Shown here: positions 8,303 through 16,702 of the stretch, piece by piece
How positions within the stretch are numbered: the first letter of the stretch is position 1
How the letters are laid out: every line of letters begins with the position of its first letter
NCBI GenBank assembly: GCA_036897625.1
Contig: JAYMTA010001435.1
Span: 1-20,046, forward strand
Source: Pelargonium cotyledonis
Taxonomy: Eukaryota > Streptophyta > Magnoliopsida > Geraniales > Geraniaceae
Reading direction: 5' to 3'
Length of the DNA: 20,046 nt
The notes under the pieces: model-generated
Database searches by the model: none
Told to the model about the DNA's origin: nothing
The model's input: only the letters and a program-made list of their open reading frames with translations
Program-made: the position numbers and the translations under genes

Positions 8303-9946
8303 TCATGCACCAGCTTCGCAATTTAGCTCTTCCATTTTCTTTTCCAACTTGGAAGCTTCGTCAATTTTCCCCATTTTGCGAAGTCCATTTATCAATGTAA
8401 TATTAGTAATTTTATCTGGCTTGACACTTCCTTCTTCCATCTTCCCCAACATATCCAATGCTGCATCAAAGTTACCCACTTTGCAAAGTCCACCTATCAA
8501 TGTTGTATAAGTAACTACATCAGGCAAAACACTTCCCTCTTCCATCTTCCTCAGCAGTCGAAGAGAAGCATCAAAGTTACCTGCTTTGCAAAGCCCGTCT
8601 ATTAGTGCATTATAAGTAACTACGTTAGGTTTAAAACTACCTTCTTCCATATTCCTTAAGACCTCCTTAGCAGCATCTAAGTGACCCACTTTACAAAACC
8701 CATCTATGATTGTATTATAAGTAACTACATCCCGAGGGCAATTTTGCTCTTCCATCTTTCTCAACAGTTGAAGAGTAACATCAAAGTTACCCACTTTGCA
8801 AAACCCATCTATGATTGTATTATAAGTAACAACATCCCGAGGGCAATTTTGCTCTTCCATCTTTCTCAACAGTTGAAGAGTAATATCAAAGTTACCCACT
8901 TTGCAAAACCCATCTATTAATGCAGTATAAGTAACCACATTTGGAGTGCAACTTTGCTCTTCCATTTTCTTCAGCAGCTCAAGGGCATCATCAACCTTAC
9001 CAACTTTGCAAAGGCCGTCTATGATGGCAGTGTAAGTAACCACATTAGGAGTGCAACTCTGCTCTTCCATCTTCTCCAGCAGCTCAAGGGCATCATCAAC
9101 CTTACCCACTTTGCAAAGGCCATTTATTAATGCAGAATAAGTAACCACATCAGGAGTGCAACTCTGCTCTTCCATCTTCTCCAGCAGCTCAAGGGCATCA
9201 TCAACCTTACCAACCTTACAAAGCCCATTTATTAATGTAGTAAAAGTAACTACATTAGGATTGCAACCCTCTTCTTCCATCTTCCTCAGCAATCGAACAG
9301 CAACATCAATTTTACTTAATCTGCAAAGCCCATTTATCATTATGTTATAAGTAACTATACTGGGATTGCAACTCCCTTCTTCCAACTTCGTCAGCAGCAA
9401 CCGGAGGGCATCATTAACCTTATCCGCTTTGCAAAGCCCATCTATTAATGTATTATAAGTAATAGTGCTAGGCTTGGAACTTCCCTCTTCCATCTTCCTC
9501 AACATCTCCATAGCAGCATCAAAGTTACGCATCTTGCAAGAACAGTTGATGACTATGTTCATAGTGCATGTGTTAGATGGTATTCCTGATCCACACATGA
9601 GCTTATACAAAGAAATCACTTGAGGGTAATGCTTTTTTCTGGCAATTGAGCTCAATAATTGATTAAATTGAACAACAGAAGGCCTTGGAGTAGCATGGAG
9701 TTTACGATGAAATAGAGCAATAGCATCCTCAACCTCCCTCTCACTGGACCCATTGCTAAAATGTTTCCTTTGAACCATAAAAGCACCAAGAGACATGCCT
9801 TTTAAACCCAGAAACACAAACTGAGATGGAGGACATGAACAAGACCTTGCAGTTCTTGGTAAAACAGTATAAATGGGAAAATGAAGATAAAAAGAAGCAA
9901 TGGCATGAACGAACCTCGAACCAAAAGCTGAAGCTGATCCGGCCAT
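8303..9946 (-). CDS. RFL-type P-class PPR protein, 13 motifs
   Basis: An intronless 547-residue reading frame starts in a strong plant context (ACAATGGCC) shared by all three PPR copies. Residues 1-90 are a leader with a Ser/Ala/Arg-rich N-terminus typical of organelle targeting (probably mitochondrial), followed by EDAIALFHRKL, as in restorer-of-fertility-like proteins. Thirteen PPR motifs fill residues 91-546, each 35 residues except the third (36), with the pattern VVTYNxLIDGLCKVG. There is no E, DYW or SMR tail, so it is P class. P-class RFL proteins bind one organellar RNA base per motif and promote its cleavage or processing or block its translation. Residues 5 and 35 of motifs 1-12 read N/N, N/S, N/S, N/N, T/D, S/N, T/N, T/D, N/D, N/N, N/D, T/D; motif 13 has Ile at position 5. 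Units 5-7 and 8-9 are nearly identical. The real target is unknown. Confidence 0.9.
   Translation of the reverse strand: MAGSASAFGSRFVHAIASFYLHFPIYTVLPRTARSCSCPPSQFVFLGLKGMSLGAFMVQRKHFSNGSSEREVEDAIALFHRKLHATPRPSVVQFNQLLSSIARKKHYPQVISLYKLMCGSGIPSNTCTMNIVINCSCKMRNFDAAMEMLRKMEEGSSKPSTITYNTLIDGLCKADKVNDALRLLLTKLEEGSCNPSIVTYNIMINGLCRLSKIDVAVRLLRKMEEEGCNPNVVTFTTLINGLCKVGKVDDALELLEKMEEQSCTPDVVTYSALINGLCKVGKVDDALELLEKMEEQSCTPNVVTYTAIIDGLCKVGKVDDALELLKKMEEQSCTPNVVTYTALIDGFCKVGNFDITLQLLRKMEEQNCPRDVVTYNTIIDGFCKVGNFDVTLQLLRKMEEQNCPRDVVTYNTIIDGFCKVGHLDAAKEVLRNMEEGSFKPNVVTYNALIDGLCKAGNFDASLRLLRKMEEGSVLPDVVTYTTLIGGLCKVGNFDAALDMLGKMEEGSVKPDKITNITLINGLRKMGKIDEASKLEKKMEELNCEAGA
8729..9253 (-). repeat. Five near-identical 105-bp PPR-motif units
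   Basis: On the minus strand, motifs 5, 6 and 7 (9253-9149, 9148-9044, 9043-8939) are almost the same at DNA level, as are motifs 8 and 9 (8938-8834, 8833-8729). A long identical stretch in motifs 5 and 6 runs from the reverse complement of 9156-9211 to that of 9051-9106. The pseudogene copy at 5301 has one unit where this gene has three, and one where it has two. This accounts exactly for 13 motifs here against 10 there. Confidence 0.85.
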
Positions 9947-10059
9947 TGTTTGTGAATCTGAATGACAAGAAGAGAAGCTTCAATCTTGTGTGTGCCTGAT
10001 TTCTTTGTGGAATAGAAGTAGATGACAGGGAAAAGAAACAGAGTTCTGACCAAACCCTA

Positions 10060-10140
10060 CTCTCAAACAATTCTTGTTGGCTACAGAAAGAGGCCCAATA
10101 CTTGTAAATGGGATCTTATGGGCCGGAGAGGGAGGCCCAA
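10060..10140 (-). promoter_or_regulatory. Promoter of the 13-motif PPR gene with site II elements
   Basis: Three TGGGCC (site II-type) elements lie 145-195 bp upstream of the ATG: GGCCCA at 10092-10097, TGGGCC at 10119-10124 and GGCCCA at 10134-10139. TGGGCY elements are common in promoters of plant genes for organelle-targeted proteins, PPR genes included. A telo-box-like AAACCCTA lies near 10060. The same GGCCCAATACTTGTAAA block precedes the 407-residue PPR gene, so the promoter was duplicated too. The region may also serve the divergent F-box copy at 10343. Confidence 0.6.
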
Positions 10141-10342
10141 TAAACACACTTAATTGATATTTCACTTGCAGATTAAATAATCCGTTGTACCACACTTAAA
10201 TTAACCATCATTCGAGATTTGTTTACAGTTAAAGCTTTACCTGTAATATGTTCCCATGTGTTTGTCATCCCATCAAACGACATTTTGTTTTGAATACGGG
10301 TTCAATTTCACTAAAGAATAGCAGGTTCTGCCGAATCTTCCG

Positions 10343-10988
10343 TTTGAATACAATAATGATAGGATCATCATGCTACCAGATCCTGTTCTCTGTCGCATCC
10401 TCTCATTTCTTTCCACAAAATATGGTGTTGCCACTAGCATTATGTCCAAAACATGGCAATTTCTTTGGACTCGTCCTAAATCTTGACATTGATGATGAGA
10501 TAATCTATCGAAGTGAAAGGAACTCGAAGTTCGCAGACATAGTGGACAAAGTTTTGTCCTCAAGGAGAAGAGATTGTTGCATCAAAAGGCTACGAGTCGA
10601 AAATTATGAGATCAATTGGATTTCTGTAGCCATAGAGCGGAATGTTGAAGAATTTAACCTCCAAGTAAGGTTACAATGGGTGTTACGAGATTCCTCGTAG
10701 GTATACGACCAGCTCAGTTATTGGCTCATTGTAAGGATATTATAGTAGATTACTTCTTTGGACTACTTCTGACTAATTTTCATGCACGTTGCAAGCGCTT
10801 CGCTATGATACTAGTGATAACTTCCCCGTCATTCACAATTTAGTTAGATTGGAGCTTGATGGTTTTTGCTGTTTCTGGAGCTTGCTAATAAAGTTACTTC
10901 ATAACTCTCCATTTTTAAAGCATCTTACCCGGAGAAAATAAAAACATTTGCGAGGAGCTTTGAGAAATGCAGACTTAAGTTCAAATAA
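10343..10988 (+). pseudogene. F-box/LRR/FBD pseudogene
   Basis: The F-box is read in one frame from 10352 (NNDRIIMLPDPVLCRILSF, then ATSIMSKTWQFLWTR). A loss of about 2 bases near 10473-10478 shifts the frame, which continues as FADIVDKVLSSRRRDCCIKR and then ISVAIERNVEEF to a TAG ending at 10700. Most of the LRR region is deleted. Exon 2 is recognisable from 10795 (DNFPVIHNLVRLELDGFCCF) but stops at a TAA near 10938. After an internal deletion the FBD tail SFEKCRLKFK remains, ending at 10988. The ancestral acceptor TGCAG has become TGCAA (10791-10794). No upstream ATG is in frame with the F-box. It stands head to head with the PPR gene starting at 9946. Confidence 0.8.
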
Positions 10989-11019
10989 CAATTTCTTTGA
11001 ATGATTGTGCAGAATAAGA

Positions 11020-11070
11020 CATTCTATATAAAATTGAAAGCTAGGGTTTACAATTTGGTACAAAATTAGG
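11020..11070 (-). repeat. Inverted relic of an F-box 5' leader
   Basis: 11031-11050 is the exact reverse complement of 1768-1787, the leader of the intact F-box gene including its telo-box. On the minus strand a CATTCT at 11020-11025 corresponds to the start-codon region there (AGAATG). The similarity continues, weaker, to about 11070 (CAATTTGGTA). No coding sequence follows. It points to a past inversion or inverted duplication. Confidence 0.55.
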
Positions 11071-11180
11071 ACAACTGATAAATTCAGAGATGTGGATTGG
11101 GGTTTTGATCACGAGATTCAAGAAAACCCGTGAGATGACAAACCCTGAAAATTCAAACATAAACAGAAATTACAAAGAAT

Positions 11181-11214
11181 CATGAGAGCAATGCCAACTT
11201 AAGCTCAAATAACA
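11181..11214 (+). pseudogene. Fragment of an FBD C-terminus
   Basis: GCCAACTTAAGCTCAAATAA at 11193-11212 closely matches GCAGACTTAAGTTCAAATAA at the end of the F-box pseudogene (10969-10988), with similar bases before it. It is a second small copy of the last codons of an FBD domain. The 230 bp between the two copies hold no gene. Confidence 0.4.
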
Positions 11215-11253
11215 AGTCAGATAATGTTGTATGATGAGATGACAAATACATAA

Positions 11254-11600
11254 AGAACATTTTGTGGATGCGTCCAAAGTTCAGAAATTTCTATAAGCAC
11301 AACTCTCATATAGATTGTTCACCAAGAGTATGATGCTTTAAAAATAGAGCTATGCAGTAACTTCGTTAACAACTCTAGAAAACACTTAAAAAAAATAAAA
11401 CCATTAAGTTACAATCTGACTATTACAGTTCCTAAAGGGATCAAAGTAAACAAAACTTAGCTAAAGGATTGGCATAGAGAGAACAAAGGTTTTAGAAAGC
11501 AGAGTGACAACCTTGGTATTGCAAACTGCAAATGTACTTGCAAAATAGATAGCCAAACTCCAAACATTTGCATCTTTCTCAACAATCTCAGCAACCTATT
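11254..11600 (+). repeat. 3' flank of the 407-residue PPR gene (copy of 7681-8290)
   Basis: The match begins near ACATTTTGTGGATGCGTCCA and runs to the stop codon region of the PPR gene. Compared with the other copy, about 300 bp is missing between CAATCTGACTA (ending about 11422) and TTACAGTTCCTAAA. Confidence 0.65.
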
Positions 11601-11617
11601 AACAATAGAGCCTTTAT

Positions 11618-12841
11618 TCATGCACCACATTTGCACTTAAACTCTTCCATTCTCTTTTGGACCTTAAAAGCTTCCCTAGTTTTTCCCATTTCGTGAAGTC
11701 TATTTATCAATGTAAAATAAGTTACTTTATTTGGCTTCACAATTCCTTCTTCCATATTCCCCAACACCTCCATTGCAGCATCTACGCGACCCACTTTGCA
11801 AAACCCATCTATGATTCCAGTATAAGTAACTACATCTTGGGGGCAATTTTGCTCTTCCAACTTCCTCAATAAATGAAGAGCAACATCAAAGTTCCCCACT
11901 TTGCAAAACCCATCTATTAATGAAGGATATGTAACTACAGAAGTAATGCTACTCTTTTCTTCCATCTTCCCCAGCAACCCAATGGCATCATCAACCTTAC
12001 CAACTTTCCAAAGCCCGTCCACAATGGTAGTGTAAGTAAGTACGTTTGGAGTGCAACTTTGCTGTTCCATCTTCTCCAGCAGCTCGAGGGCAACATCAAC
12101 CTTACCCACTTTGCAAAGCCCATTTATTACTGTATTATAAGTATCTAAATTAGGATTGGATTTCACTTCTTTCATCTTCCTCAACAACTGAACAGCAGCA
12201 TCAATGTTACTGATTTTGCAAAGCCCACTTATCATAATGTTATAAGTAACTAAAGTCGGATTGCAACTCCCTTCTTCCAACTTCCTCAGCAGGAACCCGA
12301 GGGCGTCATTAACTTTATTCGCTCTGCAAAGCCCATCTATCAATGTATTATAAGTAACAGTGTTAGGCTTGGAGCATCCCTCTTCCATCTTCCTAAACAT
12401 CGACATAGCAGCATCAAAGTCACGCATCTTGCAGAAACTATTGATCACTATGTTCATAGTGCATGTATCAGATTGTATTCCAGATTTACACATGAGCTGA
12501 TACAAAGAAATCACTTGAGGGTAATGCTTTTTTCTGACAATTAGACTCAATAATTGATTCAACTGAAAAGCAGTAGGCATTGGAGTAGCTTTGAGTTTAC
12601 GATGAAATAGAGCAATAGCATCCTCAACCTCCCTATCACCGGACCCATAGCTAAAATGTTTCCTTTGACCCATAAAAGCACCCAAAGACATGTCTTTTAA
12701 ACCGACAAATACAGATTGAGATGGAGGACATGAACAAGACCTTGCAGTTCTTGGTAAAACAGTATAAATGGGAGAATAAAGATAGAGAGAAGCGATGGCA
12801 GGAACGAACCTCGAACCAAAAGCTGAAGCTGAGCCGGCCAT
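11618..12841 (-). CDS. RFL-type P-class PPR protein, 9 motifs
   Basis: An intronless 407-residue frame starts in the ACAATGGCC context. The first 90 residues closely match the 547-residue paralogue (MAGSASAFGSRFV, EVEDAIALFHRKL) and should act as an organelle-targeting leader. Nine PPR motifs cover residues 91-406, with no editing-type tail. Compared with the paralogue it lacks the amplified units and two motifs before the last. Residues 5 and 35 for motifs 1-8 read N/D, N/N, N/T, N/N, N/N, T/S, P/D, T/N; the last motif has Phe at position 5. The predicted RNA preference therefore differs from that of the paralogue. Nine motifs is short for an RFL protein, and some combinations are unusual (P/D, N/T), so it may be a functional short form or a gene at an early stage of decay. 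The frame is fully open. Confidence 0.85.
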   Translation of the reverse strand: MAGSASAFGSRFVPAIASLYLYSPIYTVLPRTARSCSCPPSQSVFVGLKDMSLGAFMGQRKHFSYGSGDREVEDAIALFHRKLKATPMPTAFQLNQLLSLIVRKKHYPQVISLYQLMCKSGIQSDTCTMNIVINSFCKMRDFDAAMSMFRKMEEGCSKPNTVTYNTLIDGLCRANKVNDALGFLLRKLEEGSCNPTLVTYNIMISGLCKISNIDAAVQLLRKMKEVKSNPNLDTYNTVINGLCKVGKVDVALELLEKMEQQSCTPNVLTYTTIVDGLWKVGKVDDAIGLLGKMEEKSSITSVVTYPSLIDGFCKVGNFDVALHLLRKLEEQNCPQDVVTYTGIIDGFCKVGRVDAAMEVLGNMEEGIVKPNKVTYFTLINRLHEMGKTREAFKVQKRMEEFKCKCGA

Positions 12842-12954
12842 TGTTGTGAATTTGAATGACAGAGAAGAGAAGCTTCAAGCTTTTGTGTGTGTATGGTTTC
12901 TTTGTGGAATGGAATTAGAGAACAAGAGTGAAGGAACCGAATTCTGATATTATG

Positions 12955-13020
12955 TATGTATAAATAGTGACCAAACCCTATTCTCAAACAACGCTTGTGG
13001 GCTATAGAAAGGCCCAATAC
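12955..13020 (-). promoter_or_regulatory. Promoter of the 9-motif PPR gene
   Basis: On the minus strand a TATTTATACATA stretch (12955-12967) could act as a TATA box about 115-125 bp before the ATG. Just upstream are site II-type elements: TGGGCT on the plus strand at 12998-13003 and GGCCCA at 13011-13016. The block GGCCCAATACTTGTAAA is shared with the promoter of the other intact PPR gene. Factor binding is inferred from motif type only. Confidence 0.5.
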
Positions 13021-13060
13021 TTGTAAACGGGCTCTTGAAGAAACAATTGAAAAAATCAAA

Positions 13061-13444
13061 GATGGAAAGTAAATCTCTTTTAAATACCTATCTAATTCAG
13101 ACTTTCGAGTTTTTTTAGTTGTTACATTTAAACGGTTTAAAAAGCAACAGTTAGGACCCCACTTTGTGCTTTACCACTATAACAATAATCATGTTAGAAG
13201 GTTGGGTTCGCTACTTATTGCATACAATAAGGCGATGGACAAACATGTTAGAAAAATCTTGTAGTTGATTTGACAAGACAGGAAGACCTTTGAGATGATC
13301 TGACAAGACAACGAGCATTTGAAGGTGAGCAGGCTAAGTCGTTCGGGAATTTGAAGTTGACCCAATAAAGCGGGGACCCACGGATTCTCTAGCGTGACAC
13401 ATTGAACCCATACATGGTAGTTTTCAAAATTTTCATCAAGTTTC
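13061..13444. other. Intergenic, no gene seen
   Basis: This is the stretch between the divergent PPR gene and F-box pseudogene, apart from the proximal promoter. It contains short direct repeats, CATGTTAGAA (near 13188 and 13242) and TGACAAGACA (near 13270 and 13301), but no coding or known regulatory signature. Confidence 0.4.
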
Positions 13445-14271
13445 TTGATCGAACCATTGAGGAACCCTGCTTTATTTTCGGGACACCATCCACAATTGCA
13501 AATGTTGCCAAATCCTCCTCAAAACGGCTTTAAATCCTCTCCAAGAACCACAGCCTCTTCTTGTCACATCCTCTCTTTTCTTCCCACAAAAGAAGCTGTT
13601 GCAACTAGCATATTGTCAAAAAGTTGGCAGTTTCATTGGACTTTAGTCCCAAATCTTGACCTTTGAAGAAAGTCATGATACTCCAAAAGATAGCTCACAA
13701 GAGTTGTTTTGTTTTGGAGATATTGTGAATAAAGTTTTTTTTCAACCAAGGCCGTGTCACATAAAAAAGTTCCGCTTGAAATGCAGCTCCAATTCCAAAC
13801 ACCTACCAAATCTTGATCTAGATAATTTACCCGAATAATGTTTTGTTTTGGTGAAATTGATGGTCTAGATAATTTACCTGAATTTGATAATTTAGTCGAA
13901 CTGGAGCTTGAGTATTGTTGTTATTTGGTGCTGCTAAAGAAGCTGATACGAAACTCTCCACATTTGAAGATGCAGAGAATTTTTGGATGCAACCACTGCA
14001 AGTTCCCAACTGTTTGTCCTTTCATCTTACAACGATTAGTTTTCGAGGCTACAAAAATTTCGAATGTGAAATGGAATTTCTTGGATATATTTTAATGAAC
14101 TCGAAAGCCTTGAGAAGCTTGACGATGACAAGTTTTCCTAATTTTGAGCTAGATTGGTATTGGAAGTTTGAAGTTTTGCGAAGACTATCATCCTTTCCAA
14201 GCAGATGTTTTTGTTACAATGTAATTCATTGTCTTGATCTATATATGAAGCAAGCAGAGGGTTTTGTGTGA
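13445..14271 (+). pseudogene. F-box/FBD pseudogene with LRR deletion and local duplications
   Basis: A partial F-box ([19 protein letters not shown], then SKSWQFHW) ends at a TGA near 13664. A shifted frame continues as FGDIVNKVFF and IKKFRLKCSS to 13838. Nearly all the LRR region is missing. The reading resumes as FDNLVELELEYCC in one frame and NFWMQPLQVPNCLSFHLTT, FLGYILMNSKALRSLTM and KFEVLRRLSSFP in another; these are typical FBD elements. Thus at least three frames are needed. The N-terminal part of the F-box (the DRIxxLPD segment) is not found. The arrangement is head to head with the PPR gene starting at 12841. Confidence 0.75.
13817..13883 (+). repeat. 47-bp-spaced direct repeat inside the F-box pseudogene
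   Basis: TCTAGATAATTTACCCGAAT (13817-13836) recurs at 13864-13883 with one base changed. TTGTTTTGTTTTGG also occurs twice, near 13704 and 13838. The two nested repeats suggest slippage or small duplications when the LRR part was lost. Confidence 0.65.
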
Positions 14272-14365
14272 CTATTCTTGTGATACTCTTTTTGGTCATG
14301 GCACGTTCCCATGTGTTGTATTTAAATCTTACTATGTTCGTTTTTGAGTGTTCAAAGATTTTAAA

Positions 14366-14560
14366 GAAGAAATGAAGTTTATGTGTTATGTTTTGAAGAA
14401 TTCAAAATTTTTGAACAATATGACACTAACATGTTCATAGAAATTTGTTGCTTTAGCTTGGGAGCGAAAATTCGAAATATTGCAGAAACTATCTATGAAA
14501 GGGGTTCGTCGACATGTCAACTTAAGTTTGTGTGTAATTGATAGAGTTCGGAGTAGATGT
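14366..14560 (+). pseudogene. Second FBD tail relic downstream of the F-box pseudogene
   Basis: One frame from 14366 reads EEMKFMCYVLKNSKFLNNMT, then a TAG at 14438-14440. After the TAG the same frame continues as WERKFEILQKLSMKG and further. This is the order of an FBD domain C-terminus (YVLKNSxxL, KFExLxxLS). The bases that follow (GTAGATGTTTTGTTACAAT) match those after the first FBD end (GCAGATGTTTTTGTTACAAT near 14200), so FBD tail and 3' sequence were duplicated in tandem. Confidence 0.6.
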
Positions 14561-14724
14561 TTTGTTACAATATTGTAATTAGTTGCTTCGCTAATTCACT
14601 ATATCGATCATTGTATCAAATAAATTTGTTATTCATTTCTTCAATCTTGATCATTAACTTTTTTTGTTAATGTTTGTGAACTGTGGTATTGTAAAAAAAA
14701 TGCAGCTTTATTTATATTTATTTA

Positions 14725-14850
14725 TGCAATCAAACATAATCTAAGTGCCTACAAATTTTGATTCAGATTATCTGCTCTGAAATGATCTCACAAGGTTAAG
14801 TCCTGCTGGTTCACTGATTATTCAGAAAATGGGTGTTGAAATGTACAAGT
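14725..14850 (+). repeat. Flank block shared with 7491-7620
   Basis: It is homologous to the block downstream of the F-box relic at 6838, with the same order of short matches (AAGTGCCTACAAAT, AAGTCCTGCTGGTTCA, GGGTGTTG). Here no PPR gene follows, so this repeat unit has lost it or never had it. Confidence 0.5.
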
Positions 14851-14945
14851 GGAGCCTTAGAGATAGACAATTGTTTAATCTTCATTGCCAAAATTGAGAT
14901 TTGATGGTTTGAATGCATGAATTGAACTTCCTTTCCAATATATAA

Positions 14946-14993
14946 CAATGTTTTAAAAACCGACCTGGAGGCAGAACCGGTCAGGCCACCGGG
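14946..14993 (+). repeat. Fragment of a dispersed AACCGG-rich plant repeat
   Basis: CAATGTTTTAAAAACCGACC followed by AACCGGTCAGG and CCACCGGG resembles a repeat often met in dicot intergenic DNA (GTTTTAAAAACCGG type). Only this short piece is seen, without clear ends. Attribution is from memory of the pattern. Confidence 0.35.
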
Positions 14994-15191
14994 AATCTTT
15001 AATTGATGGATTATTTGACCAAACTCACTGTAGTACATTATTTGACCATATACGGTGCCGTTTCACTAAGTTTACGATTTGTAAGGGGTCCAACACAAGC
15101 CATGCAAGCGTATCTTTCCTGCGATCTTAGACGAAAACCGGTAATTTCTATCTCTTTGATTTTTTTTTAGTCGTTTTGTTTCTTAATTCCT

Positions 15192-15231
15192 AAACCCTAA
15201 TGGTTTTTATTGAGCCAAAAAAAAAAAAAAA
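15192..15231 (+). promoter_or_regulatory. Leader of the last F-box copy: telo-box and A-tract
   Basis: AAACCCTAA (15192-15200), a telo-box, lies about 50 bp before the ATG at 15249. A 15-A run (15217-15231) lies between them. The telo-box position matches that in the intact F-box gene. Confidence 0.4.
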
Positions 15232-15248
15232 CAATAATCTTGATTCAA

Positions 15249-16702
15249 ATGGATAGAATTAGCAATTTACCTGACTCTGTTCTCTCTCACATCCTCTCGT
15301 TACTCCCTACGAAACTTGTTGCATCCACCCGTGTTCTGTCAAAAAGATGGCGATTTATATGGACTATGGTCCATAACCTTCACTTAGTGTGTACATCATT
15401 TCACTCGAAAGAGGGTACTGCTAAGAGCTTTGTCAATTTCATGAACATGTTTTTCACTTAACGGGACAAACAATTGGGTATAAAAAGGTTCCACCTCAAT
15501 GCGCCGATTCACAACTCAATACATGTTGAATCATGGGTTCTCAGTGCCATGTCATATGATGTTGAAGAACTTGATCTTAACCTGAGCGTTCACCAGCCTT
15601 TTTTGTTTCGTTGTAGCGTTTTTACTTGCAAAACTTTAGTGACACTGAAGCTAAATAACGATATTGTGATTGATGCTCCTCCGCCCGCCATCTATTTTCC
15701 AAGCCTTAAGTTTCTATGTTTGTCACATGTTAAATACGAGAATCATCACTCTTTCAGCAATCTCTTTTATGGATGCCCTAGCCTATTCTCGAGACCCTAG
15801 TATTGGAACAGTATTGTCAACTCAAAGAGTATAGGGATTCAGTGATTTTCTCAGCCACATTGAGAAAGTTAATTTTGTATTGTGCGACACATACCTCTTT
15901 TTCAGTTGAAGCTCCTTCTCTTGAGTCTCTTAGACTTAAACTATCTCTAGCCACGAGAATTCGTCTCAAGAATCTTGACAATTTAGTAAAAGCAGTTGTT
16001 GATCTTCACATTCACGATGCTGATGATGGCAATTATTCACATGTTGTTGAAGAAACCCTTGCAACCATTTATAATGTTCGAGTTTTAAAGATTGAACCAC
16101 CTACATGAAAGTAAGGACATGCTTTATTGTTTGTTTCTTGCTTAATACCTTTCATATTACTGTTAATTTGGATATTGACCTGTTATTTGTATTTGATTGT
16201 GTAGATTATAGATGATGCCTCTTTAGTTGGTGTGCCGGTGTTTCGCAACTTAATCAAATTGAAGCTTGAAGGTTATTGGTATTTTTGGCCGAAGCTACTG
16301 TCCTTACTTCAAAATGTTCCGTATTTACAACATCTTGGCATTCATATGAATATTGGTACTCATCATTTCGATCATGCCATTCTCGGGTTTGAAGCGTGGG
16401 ATAAACTGGATGTTCTAAAGTGCTTGTCTCATCTTTGAACATTGTGTTTTGAAGAGGCATTTGGCTGGGATGATGACTATGGCCTCTCTTACATTGATAA
16501 TGAATTATCGAATAACTTCACTTGTGACGATATGGAATTTTTGAAACACGTGCTGACGAATTCTACGGTTTTGGAGAGCGTGAAAGTTACTTGCTGGTCT
16601 AATTTGCGTAAGAAACTAAAAGGTACTTTTCAACACAAATTAGAATCTTCAGAAAGAGTTTCAAAGAAATGTCAACTTGAATTTAAAGGAGAAGTCTTGT
16701 AA
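15249..16702 (+). pseudogene. F-box/LRR/FBD pseudogene with four lesions
   Basis: The start ATG at 15249 gives a good F-box ([19 protein letters not shown], then LSKRWRFIW), with the LPD that the intact gene lacks. A TAA at 15459-15461 interrupts the frame, which continues as IKRFHLNAPIH. Two extra bases at 15786-15787 shift it. The LRR part continues as LVLEQYCQLKEY and NLDNLVKAVVDLHIH to a TGA at 16106-16108, two bases before a clear donor GTAAGG (16111). The acceptor is probably the TAG ending at 16204. Exon 2 reads VPVFRNLIKLKLEGYWYF, is stopped by TGA at 16436-16438, and continues as LCFEEAFGW with an FBD ending in KKCQLEF. The two exons do not join in phase. The remainder is full length, so decay is by point changes rather than deletion. 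Confidence 0.8.

Noticed and set aside
8729..9253. CRISPR-like array of regular repeats
   Set aside because: The 105-bp period equals 35 codons and encodes PPR motifs without spacers; the context is a plant nuclear genome.
8681..9350. Plus-strand open frames opposite the PPR gene, with repeated HFAKPIYDCIISN peptides
   Set aside because: They are antisense shadows of the 105-bp PPR units; the repetition comes from the real gene on the minus strand.
9756..10195. Overlapping minus-strand open frames across the PPR start
   Set aside because: They are other frames of the PPR leader and promoter; the main frame starts at 9946 in a conserved ACAATGGCC context and has 13 motifs.
1796..14271. S-locus or a known restorer locus
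   Set aside because: No S-RNase or receptor kinase is present, and the F-box genes are of FBD type rather than S-locus type; RFL membership alone does not prove restorer function.
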